From contig JAKAVA010000019.1 of assembly GCA_021827645.1 (NCBI GenBank), forward strand, positions 1 to 52,218: DNA of 52,218 bases, written 5' to 3'. A program made the translations under genes and the position numbers. This stretch comes from Planctomycetota bacterium (lineage in GTDB: Bacteria; Planctomycetota; Phycisphaerae; WQYP01). Each line of letters starts with the position of its first letter. The first letter of the stretch is position 1. The notes beneath the pieces are model-generated. The model had not been told where the DNA came from. It did not search any database and saw only the letters and a list, made by a program, of their open reading frames with translations. Positions 26,258 through 35,891 of the stretch are shown piece after piece.

Positions 26258-27587
26258 ACCGACGAGGCGGATATCGGGTAACGGGCCCGTGCGGCGGGCG
26301 ATGGATCACGTGGCCGGAGGAGAGCCGGCGGCGGATGGCGCACGTGAACCGGCCGGGCGAATCAAACCGATCGCCAATCCGCAGGCTCCGTGGGTGCAGC
26401 TTCGCAATCTGCAGTTCGGCGTTCAATTATTCCGCAAGATGATCGGCCGCACATCCCCGGATGCCCGCGATGGCGATCTGGTAACGGTATACGATCGGGA
26501 TGCGGTAGTTTTCGGCACCGGCATGCTGAATCGCGCCTCGCCTGTCGCCCTGCGGATGCTCACCTTCGGGGCGGAAAAACTGGAAGAGGATTTCATTGCG
26601 GCACGGATACGTGCGGCTTCGGAATTGCGACGCGGGCTGCGGATCATGGCGCACAGCGACGCCTACCGGCTGGTTAATGCCGAAGGGGACCGCCTGCCGG
26701 GGCTTATTGCGGACTGCTTCGGCAGTGTGGCGGTGGTGCAGATTATGTCGCTGGGGATGTTCCGGCGGCGTGAAGAGATTGTGGCGGCGGTGAAGGAGGT
26801 CAGCGGGGTTGCGCGGGTGATTCTCTGCACCGATGAGGTGCACCAGCGGGCGGAGGCGTTTGTGCTGCCGGCTCGCCGGGATGCGGCCGACGGGGAAACG
26901 GCCGTCATCCATGAAAACAATATTAAATTTCACGTCGATCTGCAGCAGGGGCACAAGACCGGGTTTTTCTGCGACCAGCGGGAAAACCGCCGCCTTTTAT
27001 GGCAGCAGTGTGCGGGCCGGACGGTATTGGATGTATGCAGTTACACCGGCGGCTTTGCCATCGGAGCGGCCAAGGGAGGGGCGGAAAGCGTGGTCGGCGT
27101 GGATCTGGATGAAAAGGCGATCGCCGTCGCGCGCCGCAATGCTCAGCTCAACAACATCAGCACACGCACCCTTCAATGGGTCCATGCCGATGGGTACGCC
27201 TATCTGCGGCAGATGAAGTCCAACGGTCGGCAATATGACGTGGTGGTGCTGGATCCGCCGAAGCTGATTGCCGATCGGGAGGATTTTGATGACGGTCGCA
27301 AGGCGTATTTTGATCTCAATAAGCTGGGCATGTCGGTGGTGAAGCCGGGAGGGCTGCTGCTGACCTGTTCCTGCAGCGGGCTGCTGAGCCAGGCGGATTT
27401 TCTGGATATGCTTCGCGGGGCGGCGCGCAGCAGTGGGCGGCGCCTGCAGATATGGCGGGTATCGGGTGCAGATGGAGATCATCCGGTGATGACGGAGTTT
27501 CCGCAGGGGTGGTATCTGAAATGTGCCTGGTGCAGGGTGCTGGGTGGGGCACAGGGGGCGGCGGACGTTCCGGATCATCCCGGTTGA
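26241..27587 (+). CDS. rlmI: RlmI-type 23S rRNA m5C methyltransferase
   Basis: A 448-residue class I SAM-dependent methyltransferase. Order: a variable basic N-terminus, a PUA domain (~50-130), a linker region, and the Rossmann domain with [20 protein letters not shown] (SAM binding), [15 protein letters not shown] (motif IV) and [13 protein letters not shown] (motif VI, catalytic Cys). This matches YccW/RlmI proteins that methylate C1962 of 23S rRNA. The start is placed at ATG 26241 inside the aldolase gene; a later ATG at 26301 would remove most of the disordered N-terminus and is also possible. Function is firm to subfamily level. Confidence 0.9.
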   Translation: MPPRREPTRRISGNGPVRRAMDHVAGGEPAADGAREPAGRIKPIANPQAPWVQLRNLQFGVQLFRKMIGRTSPDARDGDLVTVYDRDAVVFGTGMLNRASPVALRMLTFGAEKLEEDFIAARIRAASELRRGLRIMAHSDAYRLVNAEGDRLPGLIADCFGSVAVVQIMSLGMFRRREEIVAAVKEVSGVARVILCTDEVHQRAEAFVLPARRDAADGETAVIHENNIKFHVDLQQGHKTGFFCDQRENRRLLWQQCAGRTVLDVCSYTGGFAIGAAKGGAESVVGVDLDEKAIAVARRNAQLNNISTRTLQWVHADGYAYLRQMKSNGRQYDVVVLDPPKLIADREDFDDGRKAYFDLNKLGMSVVKPGGLLLTCSCSGLLSQADFLDMLRGAARSSGRRLQIWRVSGADGDHPVMTEFPQGWYLKCAWCRVLGGAQGAADVPDHPG

Positions 27588-27628
27588 TATGATCGTAAAC
27601 ACTTTATAAAAATACACTTACGATCATA
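27588..27628. promoter_or_regulatory. 11-bp inverted repeat after rlmI
   Basis: A perfect inverted repeat TATGATCGTAA / TTACGATCATA with an A/T-rich 19-base spacer, starting right after the rlmI stop. It is too AT-rich for a strong terminator and lacks a following T run, so a protein-binding site is as likely. Further right, TTTATAATTTG at 27699 contains a good -10 (TATAAT at 27700) with only a weak -35 (TTCTCA), which could serve the next gene. The rest of 27629-27975 shows no gene. Confidence 0.5.
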
Positions 27629-27975
27629 CGCCCGTGCAAAACCGGGTCGGCACGCAAAAAAATGGGAAGATTTTTCTTCTCATATTTGGGTATCATCTTT
27701 ATAATTTGATGCGGCTGGCTGATGTCCGGGCTTGGCAGCTGGCTGAATGATGAGTTGTAAAGCCCTGTTGAATTTGATGTTGCGCGCAGTCTGGCGGACG
27801 CACGGCGCGCTGTCGTTATCGGCCGTGAATGAACGGTGGCCTGTCATCCCGGTTAGAGTACACGGGTTATCGGGCGGCGGAAGCGAAGCGAGCAGCGTAA
27901 GCTGGATGTGCGGCATGTATCATATAAGAGCCCCGGGGAATACGGGTCTCTCCTTATTTCGGAGGTTTGTACGCT

Positions 27976-28563
27976 ATGGATGGTAAGATCGTCAGAGGAT
28001 CGGCACTGAGTTTCAACACCGGCACCAAAAAGCCTCGAAGCGCAGGGATGAACATCCTGGTCTATGACCACCCGCTTCATCCGGAACTGGTTCCCGTGAC
28101 GGCACGGCGAATCCGGACGATGGGTGAATTTGATGTCACGATGTGGCTCGTCGAAGGGGGCGGGCACATGGCAGGTGTTACCCACCGCCATACCATTTGT
28201 GAATTGGCCTGTTTCCCGCAGAAGTCGCTGCCCGATCGCGGCTTGGTGGACCGTTTACCCTGCAAAGGGGACAAACAGTTTGATGTGGAGGCCGGGCCGG
28301 ATCACCATTACTACCTCACACTCAATGAAGAGCATCTGACCGATACTCAGTTTGAGAATGCGGTCGTCGAATTGCAGCGGATTGCGGATGAACAGGACGG
28401 CATCATGACCCAGCGCAAGACGGAACTGGGGCAGACGGATTATATCTCCGTGCTGGTGGCGGCCCTGCATAGGCGCGCGGTGCATATTGAAGGGTTCCAT
28501 CTGCTCAGTGATGCTCGGGTGATGATTCGCACACAGTCGATCGTTGAGCCGAATTCGCGGTAA
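27976..28563 (+). CDS. DUF2617-like protein
   Basis: A 195-residue soluble protein that resembles the DUF2617 family, based on the ILVYDHPLHPELVPVTARRI segment followed by strand-rich sequence with HMAGVTHRHTICELACFPQK. Its function is unknown. GGAGG lies ten bases before the ATG at 27976; a TTG three codons earlier leaves no room for the binding site. The family match is from memory of its pattern and is moderate. No operon partner: about 400 bases precede it and 230 follow. Confidence 0.7.
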   Translation: MDGKIVRGSALSFNTGTKKPRSAGMNILVYDHPLHPELVPVTARRIRTMGEFDVTMWLVEGGGHMAGVTHRHTICELACFPQKSLPDRGLVDRLPCKGDKQFDVEAGPDHHYYLTLNEEHLTDTQFENAVVELQRIADEQDGIMTQRKTELGQTDYISVLVAALHRRAVHIEGFHLLSDARVMIRTQSIVEPNSR

Positions 28564-28793
28564 GTGCCAAACTGCCCACGGCGCCGAGTGTGCAACCGGC
28601 GCTTTCCATGCATGAACCGGCCTATCGGTGCCATGGGCGGATACGTCCAGCGGCAACATAGACAAGCTTCCTGCGACCTGATCGCAGGGCCTCAACCTGT
28701 TGGCAGCGATCTGCGGCGTCGTGTTCGCGTCGGCAGATGCTGTTTTTCCGCATCACACACGGGTATGGCAAAGGGGTATGACAAAGAGACCGC

Positions 28794-30170
28794 ATGCGAG
28801 AGAAACGACCATGGACGATCGGCGTGCTGCTAAGTTTGCTGGCGGTCAACGGATGGTTGGTTGGTCGTCATGGTGCATATGCGCAATCGGCAGGCCGCGC
28901 TCAAACTGGTGGCCATCTGTTTCACGCCGGTAAACTTCCTGGCGCACGCCGCGCGTTTCCGTCGACATGGTCGACAACGCGAGTGTTTGCCGACTGTGTT
29001 GAACTTCGTGACAGCCTGCAATCCGCCGCCCAAATACGCTTCGTTGCCACACACTTCGTCGGCACGCAGAAATTGCTCGTGCCGCTGATTCGGAAACTTC
29101 GGGCTGTCAATCCCAACTTCATCGTTTTGGATTACCACCTGGGGGCATGGCAGTCGGGCAAGCACGTTTCGTACATCCTTGACGGCCACCACTGGGGAAA
29201 TGATTACAACTATGTCAACCGCCATGAAAGCTGGTTTTTGCATACGACTTATGCGGACCGTCACAACCCTAAAGATCGGCTGATGGCCAGCGACGGCAAG
29301 CTGCTGATGAACGTCACCAACCCGCATTATGTTCGCTATTTGATTCAATCTCTCATTCGGCAGGTACGGGCGGGACATGATGATGGTGTTTTCCTTGACA
29401 GTTGGAGCACCGACGCTGTTAATTATTATGTTGGCCGCTATCCCCGATGGCGGTACCCCGGACTGATCAGACCCCACAAACAACTTGGAGGACTGACATG
29501 GGTGCAGGCATCGGAAGCCTTTATGCGCCATGTGACGGCCGCTCTCAATAAGGCAGGCATTTATGTTCTGCCCAACCTTGGCGACCTCATCACCGATTGG
29601 GATCACACCAACTACGCCATTCCCAACGGCGGTATGCTCGAAGCGGCACCGGGGGTGTGGTCGCGATATGGACAAGCCCAATGGATATTTTCGGCAAACA
29701 AGGCGCTGGCGCTCATCAATGCCGACAAAATTATTATGTTTCAAAGTTACCTGCCAAAAGAAACCGATGATCAGGCTCGCCTCTATTGGCTTGGTACGTA
29801 CCTTCTATTGCGCGGCCACTACACATATATTACCTATTTCGCCCACCTGCCTATGGAATACTTTCCGGAGTTCGGCATCAATGTGGGCACACCGCTTAAA
29901 ACCGCCCGCCACAGCATCAACGACCTGCGACAGGGATCGCTTTACGTTCGCCCGTTCACCCGCGGCATAGTGGTGGTCAACTCTGCCACGCATAAGACCG
30001 CCCATTACCATGTGCCGCCGGGATACTCCAAGGCCATCGTGCGTGGCGGAGGCAATATCGATCTAAACGGTAAAGCCGAAGGCAAGGTTTTGTATGTGCC
30101 GGTCAGCGGCTACGTGCGGCTAAAGCCGGAAAGCGCACTGATTCTGGCCAAACAAAACCGCCCGTCATAG
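28794..30170 (+). CDS. Secreted putative glycoside hydrolase (GHL15-like)
   Basis: A 458-residue secreted protein. Residues 1-~31 form a signal peptide ending near AYAQSAG. The catalytic region looks like a TIM barrel of the hypothetical glycosyl hydrolase GHL15 group: NFIVLDYHLGAWQSGK, HESWFLHT, then LLMNVTNPHYVRYLIQSLI and DGVFLDSWSTDAVNYY, where Asp in VFLDSW is a plausible catalytic carboxylate. The C-terminal ~80 residues form a beta domain. Substrate unknown. There is only a weak purine-rich site before the ATG. It stands alone. Confidence 0.8.
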   Translation: MREKRPWTIGVLLSLLAVNGWLVGRHGAYAQSAGRAQTGGHLFHAGKLPGARRAFPSTWSTTRVFADCVELRDSLQSAAQIRFVATHFVGTQKLLVPLIRKLRAVNPNFIVLDYHLGAWQSGKHVSYILDGHHWGNDYNYVNRHESWFLHTTYADRHNPKDRLMASDGKLLMNVTNPHYVRYLIQSLIRQVRAGHDDGVFLDSWSTDAVNYYVGRYPRWRYPGLIRPHKQLGGLTWVQASEAFMRHVTAALNKAGIYVLPNLGDLITDWDHTNYAIPNGGMLEAAPGVWSRYGQAQWIFSANKALALINADKIIMFQSYLPKETDDQARLYWLGTYLLLRGHYTYITYFAHLPMEYFPEFGINVGTPLKTARHSINDLRQGSLYVRPFTRGIVVVNSATHKTAHYHVPPGYSKAIVRGGGNIDLNGKAEGKVLYVPVSGYVRLKPESALILAKQNRPS

Positions 30171-30294
30171 TCCAATTGCTAATAACTTATGAATTATTCA
30201 GGCTGGCCGGAGCCCGCAACGCCCGCGTGGCCCAATCGCGTAATGGCCCCGGCAACCTGAAAACCGCTCCCGGCGCGTGGGACCGTGCGGAGTT

Positions 30295-32280
30295 TTACGC
30301 CGCCTGCGCCGATTGCATGGTCCGCCGCATCTGCAGCGCCTGTGTGGCCCGGCTGCGCAGAGCCGTGCGCTCCTGATTGATCAGCAATTTCAGATCGTAC
30401 GGCCCCATGGAAAGCCCATCGGCGATGCGTTCAAAAAGAGATTGCGTCTGCGAATTCATCGGCCCCATCTCCAACGAGGTCTTGATCATCTCACCGAGCC
30501 AGCGCCGGGCCGTGGCCGGTGAATCGGGCGTGGGGGCGGTCAGGCTGTGCGTATGGCCGGCGAGAATGATGTGCCGCACCATCGAGTCTGGCAGACCATG
30601 ATCCTGCCCGAGTTTCATCAGCAAGGCATCAAATTTGTCATCCGCGACGTCACCGGAAAGCACCTGAGCCGTCGCCCAGCTCATCAGCATCGGAGCGGTA
30701 ACCGCCAACTGCGGCTGCGGTGCGGCAGGCAATCCGCCATCGGTCACCCCGCCCGGTTGCAACTGGGCCAGAAGCTGCTGGGCTGCCGATTCGCCCAGCG
30801 GAAGCATCTGGGCCAACACCCATCCATGCGAACCGTCGGTCAGCACCGTTCCACAGTAAGGGCAACTGTCGGCGGTATCGTCGCTCAGCGGGGCACCGCA
30901 ATTGGGGCAATGGGCCGAGCTGATTCCGGATTGAATATTCGTCTGACAGCCGGATTTGCGCTCCAGAACCATCAGCGAATGGAACAACTCCGCCTGCGGG
31001 GAGTGCGTCATGGTTCCATCGGATTTGATGACAAAGCGCTGAGCCGACCAGTCAATCTGCATCAGCGCCCGATCCATCGCGTCGGCCGCCGGGTCGGACC
31101 CTCCGGGCAACAGGCCGACGGTGCGCAGCGCCCCCACCGCACAGTGGCCCCATGCGGAACGATTACCGGTGGCATCGGGTTTGAGCAATCCGGCGTACAT
31201 GGACGCAAAGGCCGGCGCGCATATTTTTTTCAGCGGGTTGATTTTGCCCGTCAGATCAGCGGTGGACTTGCGCCAGAACATGACCGAGGCGGTATCCTCC
31301 AACTGAGCCATGGAAAAATTCGGATCGCGTGAAATTAAATCTTCAATACCTGGGACATCCGTTTCCGATTCCGGCCGCCAGACCGACGCCTGCGTGATCT
31401 CGGTTAAAATCCAGTCGAACTCTCCGCTGAAGATCATGGCATGGCAGCTCGGGCACTGCGCGCTCTGATTGATGGACAGCGGAGCGCCGCAATTGGGGCA
31501 GTTTCCCTCCATCAGGCCCGGCTTGCCGGTGGACTTGACGCCCCGTCGGCGAAGGAATGTCCAGTATTCACTGAATGGCACACTTTCGGCAGAACCGGAG
31601 AGCACCTGCCCGGTGTAGGCTGAAATGGTCTGATCGACGGCACTGGCGTTGATACCCACCACGGCGGTGTCGTAGAGATGGTCATTGGTGGCGTGGGCCA
31701 GAAAAACTGAAAACACCTGAATCTGCGACATGCGGTCTTTTTCGCCCAGTTGTTTCGCCTGCATGAATTCCAGCTTGAAGCGTTCGCGGACGCCGTCGGA
31801 TATGAAGGCGTCAACCGTGGTCAGGTCCTGAGCGCACCATGCATCCTGCATTTTAAGAAATGCCTGTGTCACACGCTGATAAAAAGCCTGGGCATCAAAT
31901 GACGGGTCGGATGCCTGAATATTTAATAAACCCTGATTGGCCTGAACTTCATCTTCCGCCTGCATTCCCTGATCGATGCGGTTATTGGTTATGGCCCCAG
32001 CGACGCTGCGATGGGTAAAGAAATAGATCACGCAGAAGATGATCAGCAGCGGGATACCGATCTCGGGCTGTTCGATCACGAGAAAGATGATCAACTGCAG
32101 GATTGCGCCGCCGGCCCCCCCACCTCCACCGCCGCCGCCCCCACCTCCGCCGCTGAATCCCTCCCCACCCCCGGCCCGTGCGTGCACGCGGGCTGCGGAA
32201 AGCAGTACCAGAGCCACTGCGGAGAGGAGCGGAATGATACATGCCGCGCGGCGAAAATAATGCCGGATATTTATTTTCAT
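30295..32280 (-). CDS. Tim44-like membrane protein with two zinc ribbons
   Basis: A 661-residue envelope protein. Residues 1-33 are a signal or anchor segment, 36-55 are nearly all Gly, and ~58-85 hold one or two membrane helices (LQLIIFLVIEQPEIGIPLLI). A Tim44-like domain follows, with DPSFDAQAFYQRVTQAFLKM typical of the family. Two zinc ribbons come next, CPNCGAPLSINQSAQCPSC and CPNCGAPLSDDTADSCPYC, then a TerB-like helical C-terminus. The start is ATG 32280; the longer frame to 32541 only translates a dispersed repeat. Bacterial Tim44-like proteins are poorly understood; a role in envelope transport or stress is a guess. Confidence 0.8.
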   Translation of the reverse strand: MKINIRHYFRRAACIIPLLSAVALVLLSAARVHARAGGGEGFSGGGGGGGGGGGGAGGAILQLIIFLVIEQPEIGIPLLIIFCVIYFFTHRSVAGAITNNRIDQGMQAEDEVQANQGLLNIQASDPSFDAQAFYQRVTQAFLKMQDAWCAQDLTTVDAFISDGVRERFKLEFMQAKQLGEKDRMSQIQVFSVFLAHATNDHLYDTAVVGINASAVDQTISAYTGQVLSGSAESVPFSEYWTFLRRRGVKSTGKPGLMEGNCPNCGAPLSINQSAQCPSCHAMIFSGEFDWILTEITQASVWRPESETDVPGIEDLISRDPNFSMAQLEDTASVMFWRKSTADLTGKINPLKKICAPAFASMYAGLLKPDATGNRSAWGHCAVGALRTVGLLPGGSDPAADAMDRALMQIDWSAQRFVIKSDGTMTHSPQAELFHSLMVLERKSGCQTNIQSGISSAHCPNCGAPLSDDTADSCPYCGTVLTDGSHGWVLAQMLPLGESAAQQLLAQLQPGGVTDGGLPAAPQPQLAVTAPMLMSWATAQVLSGDVADDKFDALLMKLGQDHGLPDSMVRHIILAGHTHSLTAPTPDSPATARRWLGEMIKTSLEMGPMNSQTQSLFERIADGLSMGPYDLKLLINQERTALRSRATQALQMRRTMQSAQAA

Positions 32281-32374
32281 GGGGCGTATTCTACCGGCTC
32301 CATAAGCAGTTGCCAGCATGGACGCCGAGATTCCGACGCGGAGTGACCCGCCTCGCCGCAGGGCGCAAACCCGC

Positions 32375-32830
32375 CGAATGGTGAGAGTTGAGCAAGCCCG
32401 TTTCATGCCGGCGCATGATGTAAGTAGCTGTTTTTCACCGCAGAGTTCGCAATGGTACGCAGGGGTTTGGGGGTTGGGCGTCTCGCCCGACTCTGGAATC
32501 TCTCCGCGATCCCCGCGCCTCTGCGTGAGATATCGTTTCATGCCTGCGGCATGAGGTAAGTTCTTTTTTAATCACACTAAGTTTGAAAGGCGCTAATATT
32601 TCGACCACAGGCTCATTCGCTTGATCGTACCGTCTTGGTGTTCTTCGCGCCTTGGTGTGAGATAGGGTTGATTTATATCCTCCGCGATCCTCTGCGACCC
32701 CTGCGGTTGATAACCTTTTCGCCGCGATGGCCACCGGTGCGATAAACCCACCGGCTCGCACTTGCTTCGCGTCCCCTGAGGTTAAACTGGTCTGCTCCCT
32801 GCGGTTAATAACGTTTTCACCGCTGAGGAA
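32375..32830. repeat. Dispersed GC-rich repeat cluster, copy 1
   Basis: A non-coding stretch made of phrases that recur elsewhere: GTTGAGCAAGC..CGTTTCA with GCGCATGATGTAA (also 35000-35045), TCCGCGATC..CGCGCCTC, and TTCATGCCTGCGGCATGA followed by TAAGTTCTTTTTTAATCACA (also 37520-37560), and TTCTTCGCGCCTTGGTGTGA (also 35127-35146). It contains the hairpin CATGCC-TGC-GGCATG at 32539-32553 and a degenerate CCGGTGG hairpin at 32731-32760. It fills the divergent gap between the Tim44-like and AlbA_2 genes. Confidence 0.75.
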
Positions 32831-32993
32831 GTCTGGCTTCATACCCGCAGGATGCGGCAGGGTTCGGGGGCGGAATCCGCGGAGCAGGGTAGCCGTTCCC
32901 AAGCAACGATGGATCTCCGGCGTCCTGGTGCCGGGCGGTGGCAGCACCGTCGCGGCATTGACAGTTGGCGATAGGCGGACAGAATGGCAGATT

Positions 32994-34568
32994 ATGAATG
33001 TGTCGGAACTTAAGAAGCTGCTCAACGCGGGCGAATGGAAGGACATCGAGTTCAAAGAGGCTCGCACGGACGTTCCGAAATCCGCCTTTGAAACGGTATC
33101 CGCATTCGCCAATACCCGTGGCGGCCGCTTGGTCTTCGGCGTCGCTCAGCGTGGCCAGGTATATGAAGTCACCGGCGTTGAAAACCCCGAGAAAGTTCAG
33201 AATGATTTTCTATCTGTGCTGCACGCTGATGCCAAGATCAACCACGATGTGGAGATTGCCGAACAGAAACTGCATATTGACGACAAAACGGTGCTGGTCT
33301 TTCAGATCAACGAGAATCAGCGGACGCGCAAGCCGGTCTATCTCGACGGCGACATTCGTCGCACGTTCCTGCGTAAAGGTGGTGGCGATTACAAGGCACA
33401 AATGCAGGACATCGAGCGTATGTTGCGCGACGCCGCCGCCGACCGTTGGGACGGCCAGCCATTTGAACGAGTCGCATTCAAAGACGCACTTGATGCAAGC
33501 AGCCTGGCCTGGTATCGCAGCCGTTTTCATCAGGCCAATACCGGCTTTGACGCCAAACAACCGGATCGGGACTTCCTGTACCACTGGGGCTTTCTAATCA
33601 AACAAGGGCGGCGGTTGCTGCCAACCCGTGCGGCGATCATGCTCTTTGGTTCGCCCTTGGCGATACACCAGCTTATTCCCCGTCCGACACTGGATGTGCA
33701 GTTCCTCGGCTATTCCACGGGCGAGACGCTGCCGGAGACGCGCTGGATCGACCGGATCGTTTGCGAAGGCAACATCATCCAGGCGTGGGAGCAACTGGTC
33801 AGCAAATATCGCTTCTTCATGCCTAAACCGTTTCGGGATATTGATCCGGTTACACTTGGCCGACGTGACGATCCACCTGGCTTCCGGGTATTTCGCGAGG
33901 CGGCGGTGAATCTGCTGATTCATCAGGACTATGGCGATCATTCGCGCAAGGCGGTCATCAAGTTCTACCGCGATGGAATCCAATTCTGGAATCCAGGTGA
34001 TGTGTTCGGCGACGACAGCCGCCTTTGGGAGCCCGGCGAAAAAGAGGTGCGCAACCCATCCATCGCCATGGCCATGCGGCGTATCGCCATGTGCGAACAG
34101 GCGGGCACGGGCCTTCGCATGATGCGCGAGGCGTGGCGGAAGCTCGGCCACCCGGCGCCCCAATATAAAAATGACCGGGCAGGCAAAACCTTTGAGTTTT
34201 TCATCCCCGAACTCGATAGGGAAGTGGACATGGCCTCAGACTTGGTGAAGGCCATGCTTGGCGGCTCGCCGCACGCCGGGATCCCGGTCGAAGCCCAAGT
34301 CGGCACCAAGTCGGCACTAAGTCGGCACCAAGTCGAAATCATGCGAAAGTGCCGATCTGACAGAACATTAGTTGAACTCATGGCCGTTGCCGGACGGTCA
34401 GATCGCACCAAGTTCAGGCACCAAGTCCTGAGCCCATTGCTAGCTGACGGCCTGATCGAAATGACCATCCCCGCCAAGCCGCGTAGCAGCAGACAGAAAT
34501 ACCGGCTGACCGCCAAAGGACGCCAAATATTGATGGCTGGTACGGCCACTGCGCCAGGATTGTCATAG
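32994..34568 (+). CDS. Schlafen/AlbA_2-type ATP-binding transcriptional regulator-like protein
   Basis: A 524-residue protein of the COG2865 type. N-terminal AlbA_2 domain (1-~130): EWKDIEFKEARTDVPKSAFE, then TVSAFANTRGGRLVFGVA. GHKL-like ATPase half: FREAAVNLLIHQDYGDHSRK (N-box) and EQAGTGLRMMREAWR (G-box). A C-terminal winged helix (~450-520) ends LTAKGRQIL. Such proteins are often found in defence or accessory islands, usually with unknown ligands. The start at ATG 32994 is chosen because residues before it translate repeat sequence. An 11-bp tandem repeat (34296-34335) lies in the linker before the winged helix. The gene is uninterrupted as read. Confidence 0.88.
   Translation: MNVSELKKLLNAGEWKDIEFKEARTDVPKSAFETVSAFANTRGGRLVFGVAQRGQVYEVTGVENPEKVQNDFLSVLHADAKINHDVEIAEQKLHIDDKTVLVFQINENQRTRKPVYLDGDIRRTFLRKGGGDYKAQMQDIERMLRDAAADRWDGQPFERVAFKDALDASSLAWYRSRFHQANTGFDAKQPDRDFLYHWGFLIKQGRRLLPTRAAIMLFGSPLAIHQLIPRPTLDVQFLGYSTGETLPETRWIDRIVCEGNIIQAWEQLVSKYRFFMPKPFRDIDPVTLGRRDDPPGFRVFREAAVNLLIHQDYGDHSRKAVIKFYRDGIQFWNPGDVFGDDSRLWEPGEKEVRNPSIAMAMRRIAMCEQAGTGLRMMREAWRKLGHPAPQYKNDRAGKTFEFFIPELDREVDMASDLVKAMLGGSPHAGIPVEAQVGTKSALSRHQVEIMRKCRSDRTLVELMAVAGRSDRTKFRHQVLSPLLADGLIEMTIPAKPRSSRQKYRLTAKGRQILMAGTATAPGLS
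34296..34335 (+). repeat. 11-bp tandem repeat inside the AlbA_2 gene
   Basis: About 3.6 copies of CAAGTCGGCAC (one copy has T in place of the first C). Because 11 is not a multiple of three, successive copies are read in three frames, giving QVGTKSALSRHQV. Gain or loss of one unit would shift the frame and remove the winged helix. Two further half-matches (GGCACCAAGT) lie at about 34420-34430. Confidence 0.9.
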
Positions 34569-34754
34569 GCTTACTCTTAAAAGTTGTGGACGGAGAAAAA
34601 GGGGCGGCGTAAGCTAACCCAACTTTCGCACTTCTGGGGTAAAAACCGCATTATCGTGCAACCCATGCCAAAACTTTCCACCACCAGTCGGATCGAATTT
34701 GTTGCCTGCGGGGACTGCGCGGGCGAATTGGGCGCATGACGCGCCCGGGCCCGA

Positions 34755-34980
34755 CTACGCCTCGAGCCCAGCAAGGCCCGCGTCGAGCAGCATCTCCGCA
34801 AAATCTTTGCCGCCGATGAGCAGCACGCCCCCCTCCTCAGCCCGGGTCCTGCAGGATTCGGAAAACCCATCGGCGGTGGACACCACCCAGAGGGCGACGG
34901 TGTAGCCGTCGTCCGCCCGCTGCCTCCACTCGGCGAACTTCGTGGCTTGGTGTGAGACATGGCCCGGCGGTCCGGCCAGA
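34755..34980 (-). pseudogene. C-terminal remnant of an Mrr-like restriction endonuclease
   Basis: The minus strand encodes KFAEWRQRADDGYTVALWVV and then STADGFSESCRTRAEEGGVL, LIGGKDFAEMLLDAGLAGLE and a stop. The ending (VLLI.G..FAEMLLDAGL after a 'T.GFS..A..A' segment) resembles the tail of Mrr/restriction-endonuclease-like proteins. The nuclease core with QAKR-type motifs is absent; upstream the frame runs into a dispersed repeat. It is most likely a decayed restriction gene. Family assignment is from pattern only. Confidence 0.5.
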
Positions 34981-34984
34981 ACAG

Positions 34985-35200
34985 GTGAGAGTTGAGCAGG
35001 GGAAAGTTGAGCAAGCACGTTTCACGCTGGCGCATGATGTAAATAGCTGTTTTTTTACCGCAGAGGACGCAAAGGTACGCAGAGGTGTTTGCACAAATCC
35101 GTGCGCTTCGTTTAATCGTCTTGGTGTTCTTCGCGCCTTGGTGTGAGAAACCGTCGTCCCCGTCTTCGCGATCTCCGCGCCTCCGCGCGAAGCACGGCCG
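34985..35200. repeat. Dispersed GC-rich repeat cluster, copy 2
   Basis: Shares GTTGAGCAAGCACGTTTCA, GCGCATGATGTAAATAGCTG and a run of ACCGCAGAGGACGCAAAGG phrases with 32375-32465, and CTTGGTGTTCTTCGCGCCTT with 32636-32655. It ends near ATCTCCGCGCCTCCGCGCGA, as at 37490-37510. No gene is visible in it. Confidence 0.75.
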
Positions 35201-35254
35201 TGGGCTCGGTCGGCCGCGTGCGAAATGCTTGCATGCTCAGGCGTCTGCACAGGA

Positions 35255-35641
35255 TCACTTCTTGGAATATGCGGCCTTGAGCCCGGCGAGCATCGGATAA
35301 TGTTTCGTGTTAAGGGTAGCAAGCTCGGCATTCTCAAGCTGGGCTGTTGCAGCAATAATTGCATCCGCAAGGCCCACCCCGTGCGATCTGCCGAAGGTTC
35401 GTTTTAATAATCCGCCAAGCTTGGCATTCTGGCCTGTGACGGGAATAATCCGAAATAACGCCATCAGGGCGTCGAGAGTTTCCTCTTCGGCCCCATTCCG
35501 AACGCCAGCGTACAGCTCCGCCGCGGTAATGGAAGACAAGGCGATGTGGTCCGCATGCTTTCTCAGAAATGACACGGCTTTTTCATTGCCGCGCAGATAA
35601 TCAATCATCACATCCGTATCAATCAATATCGGCTTGGGCAC
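35255..35641 (-). CDS. vapC: VapC-type PIN-domain toxin
   Basis: A 128-residue PIN ribonuclease. The acidic residues are in place: ILIDTDVMIDYLRG (Asp8 and Asp10), SSITAAELYAGVRNG (Glu) and VGLADAIIAATA (Asp), with LATLNTKHYPMLAGL at the end. The start is GTG 35641, five bases after AGGAG; an ATG eleven codons upstream has no binding site. The gene overlaps vapB by 23 bases, typical of translational coupling with the antitoxin first. Family members cleave tRNA or rRNA; the target is not predictable here. Intact. Confidence 0.94.
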   Translation of the reverse strand: MPKPILIDTDVMIDYLRGNEKAVSFLRKHADHIALSSITAAELYAGVRNGAEEETLDALMALFRIIPVTGQNAKLGGLLKRTFGRSHGVGLADAIIAATAQLENAELATLNTKHYPMLAGLKAAYSKK

Positions 35642-35876
35642 GTTCGCTCCTATCCCATTGGGAACGCAGGGCACGGAAATCAGGGATATCCTTGTGGCCC
35701 GCCCACATGCCCGCGGCCTTTCTCAATACCTGCTCTTTCTGCTCGTCACTGAATTGTTCAATGAGCCGATCCACGGCTTCCCGGATCAAGTCACTTTGGC
35801 TCCGTCCGGTTGCCTGGCACAGGGCGCAGAGTCCTCTGCGCTCGTCATCCGTCAGATAAAGCTGCGTTCGGAACAT
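35619..35876 (-). CDS. vapB: VapB-like ribbon-helix-helix antitoxin
   Basis: An 85-residue antitoxin. The N-terminus MFRTQLYLTDDERRGLCALC followed by QATGRSQSDLIREAVDRLIE is a CopG-like ribbon-helix-helix DNA-binding domain; the acidic, helical C-terminus would bind VapC. The start at ATG 35876 lies six bases after GGAG; the longer frame upstream has no signal. Such antitoxins repress their own operon, in agreement with the palindrome over the promoter just upstream. Confidence 0.9.
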   Translation of the reverse strand: MFRTQLYLTDDERRGLCALCQATGRSQSDLIREAVDRLIEQFSDEQKEQVLRKAAGMWAGHKDIPDFRALRSQWDRSERAQADID

Positions 35877-35891
35877 AAATTGATCTCCAAC

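Noticed and set aside
32281..32541. N-terminal extension of the Tim44-like protein
   Set aside because: It translates a dispersed repeat and would place the signal peptide internally; ATG 32280 starts a normal signal peptide.
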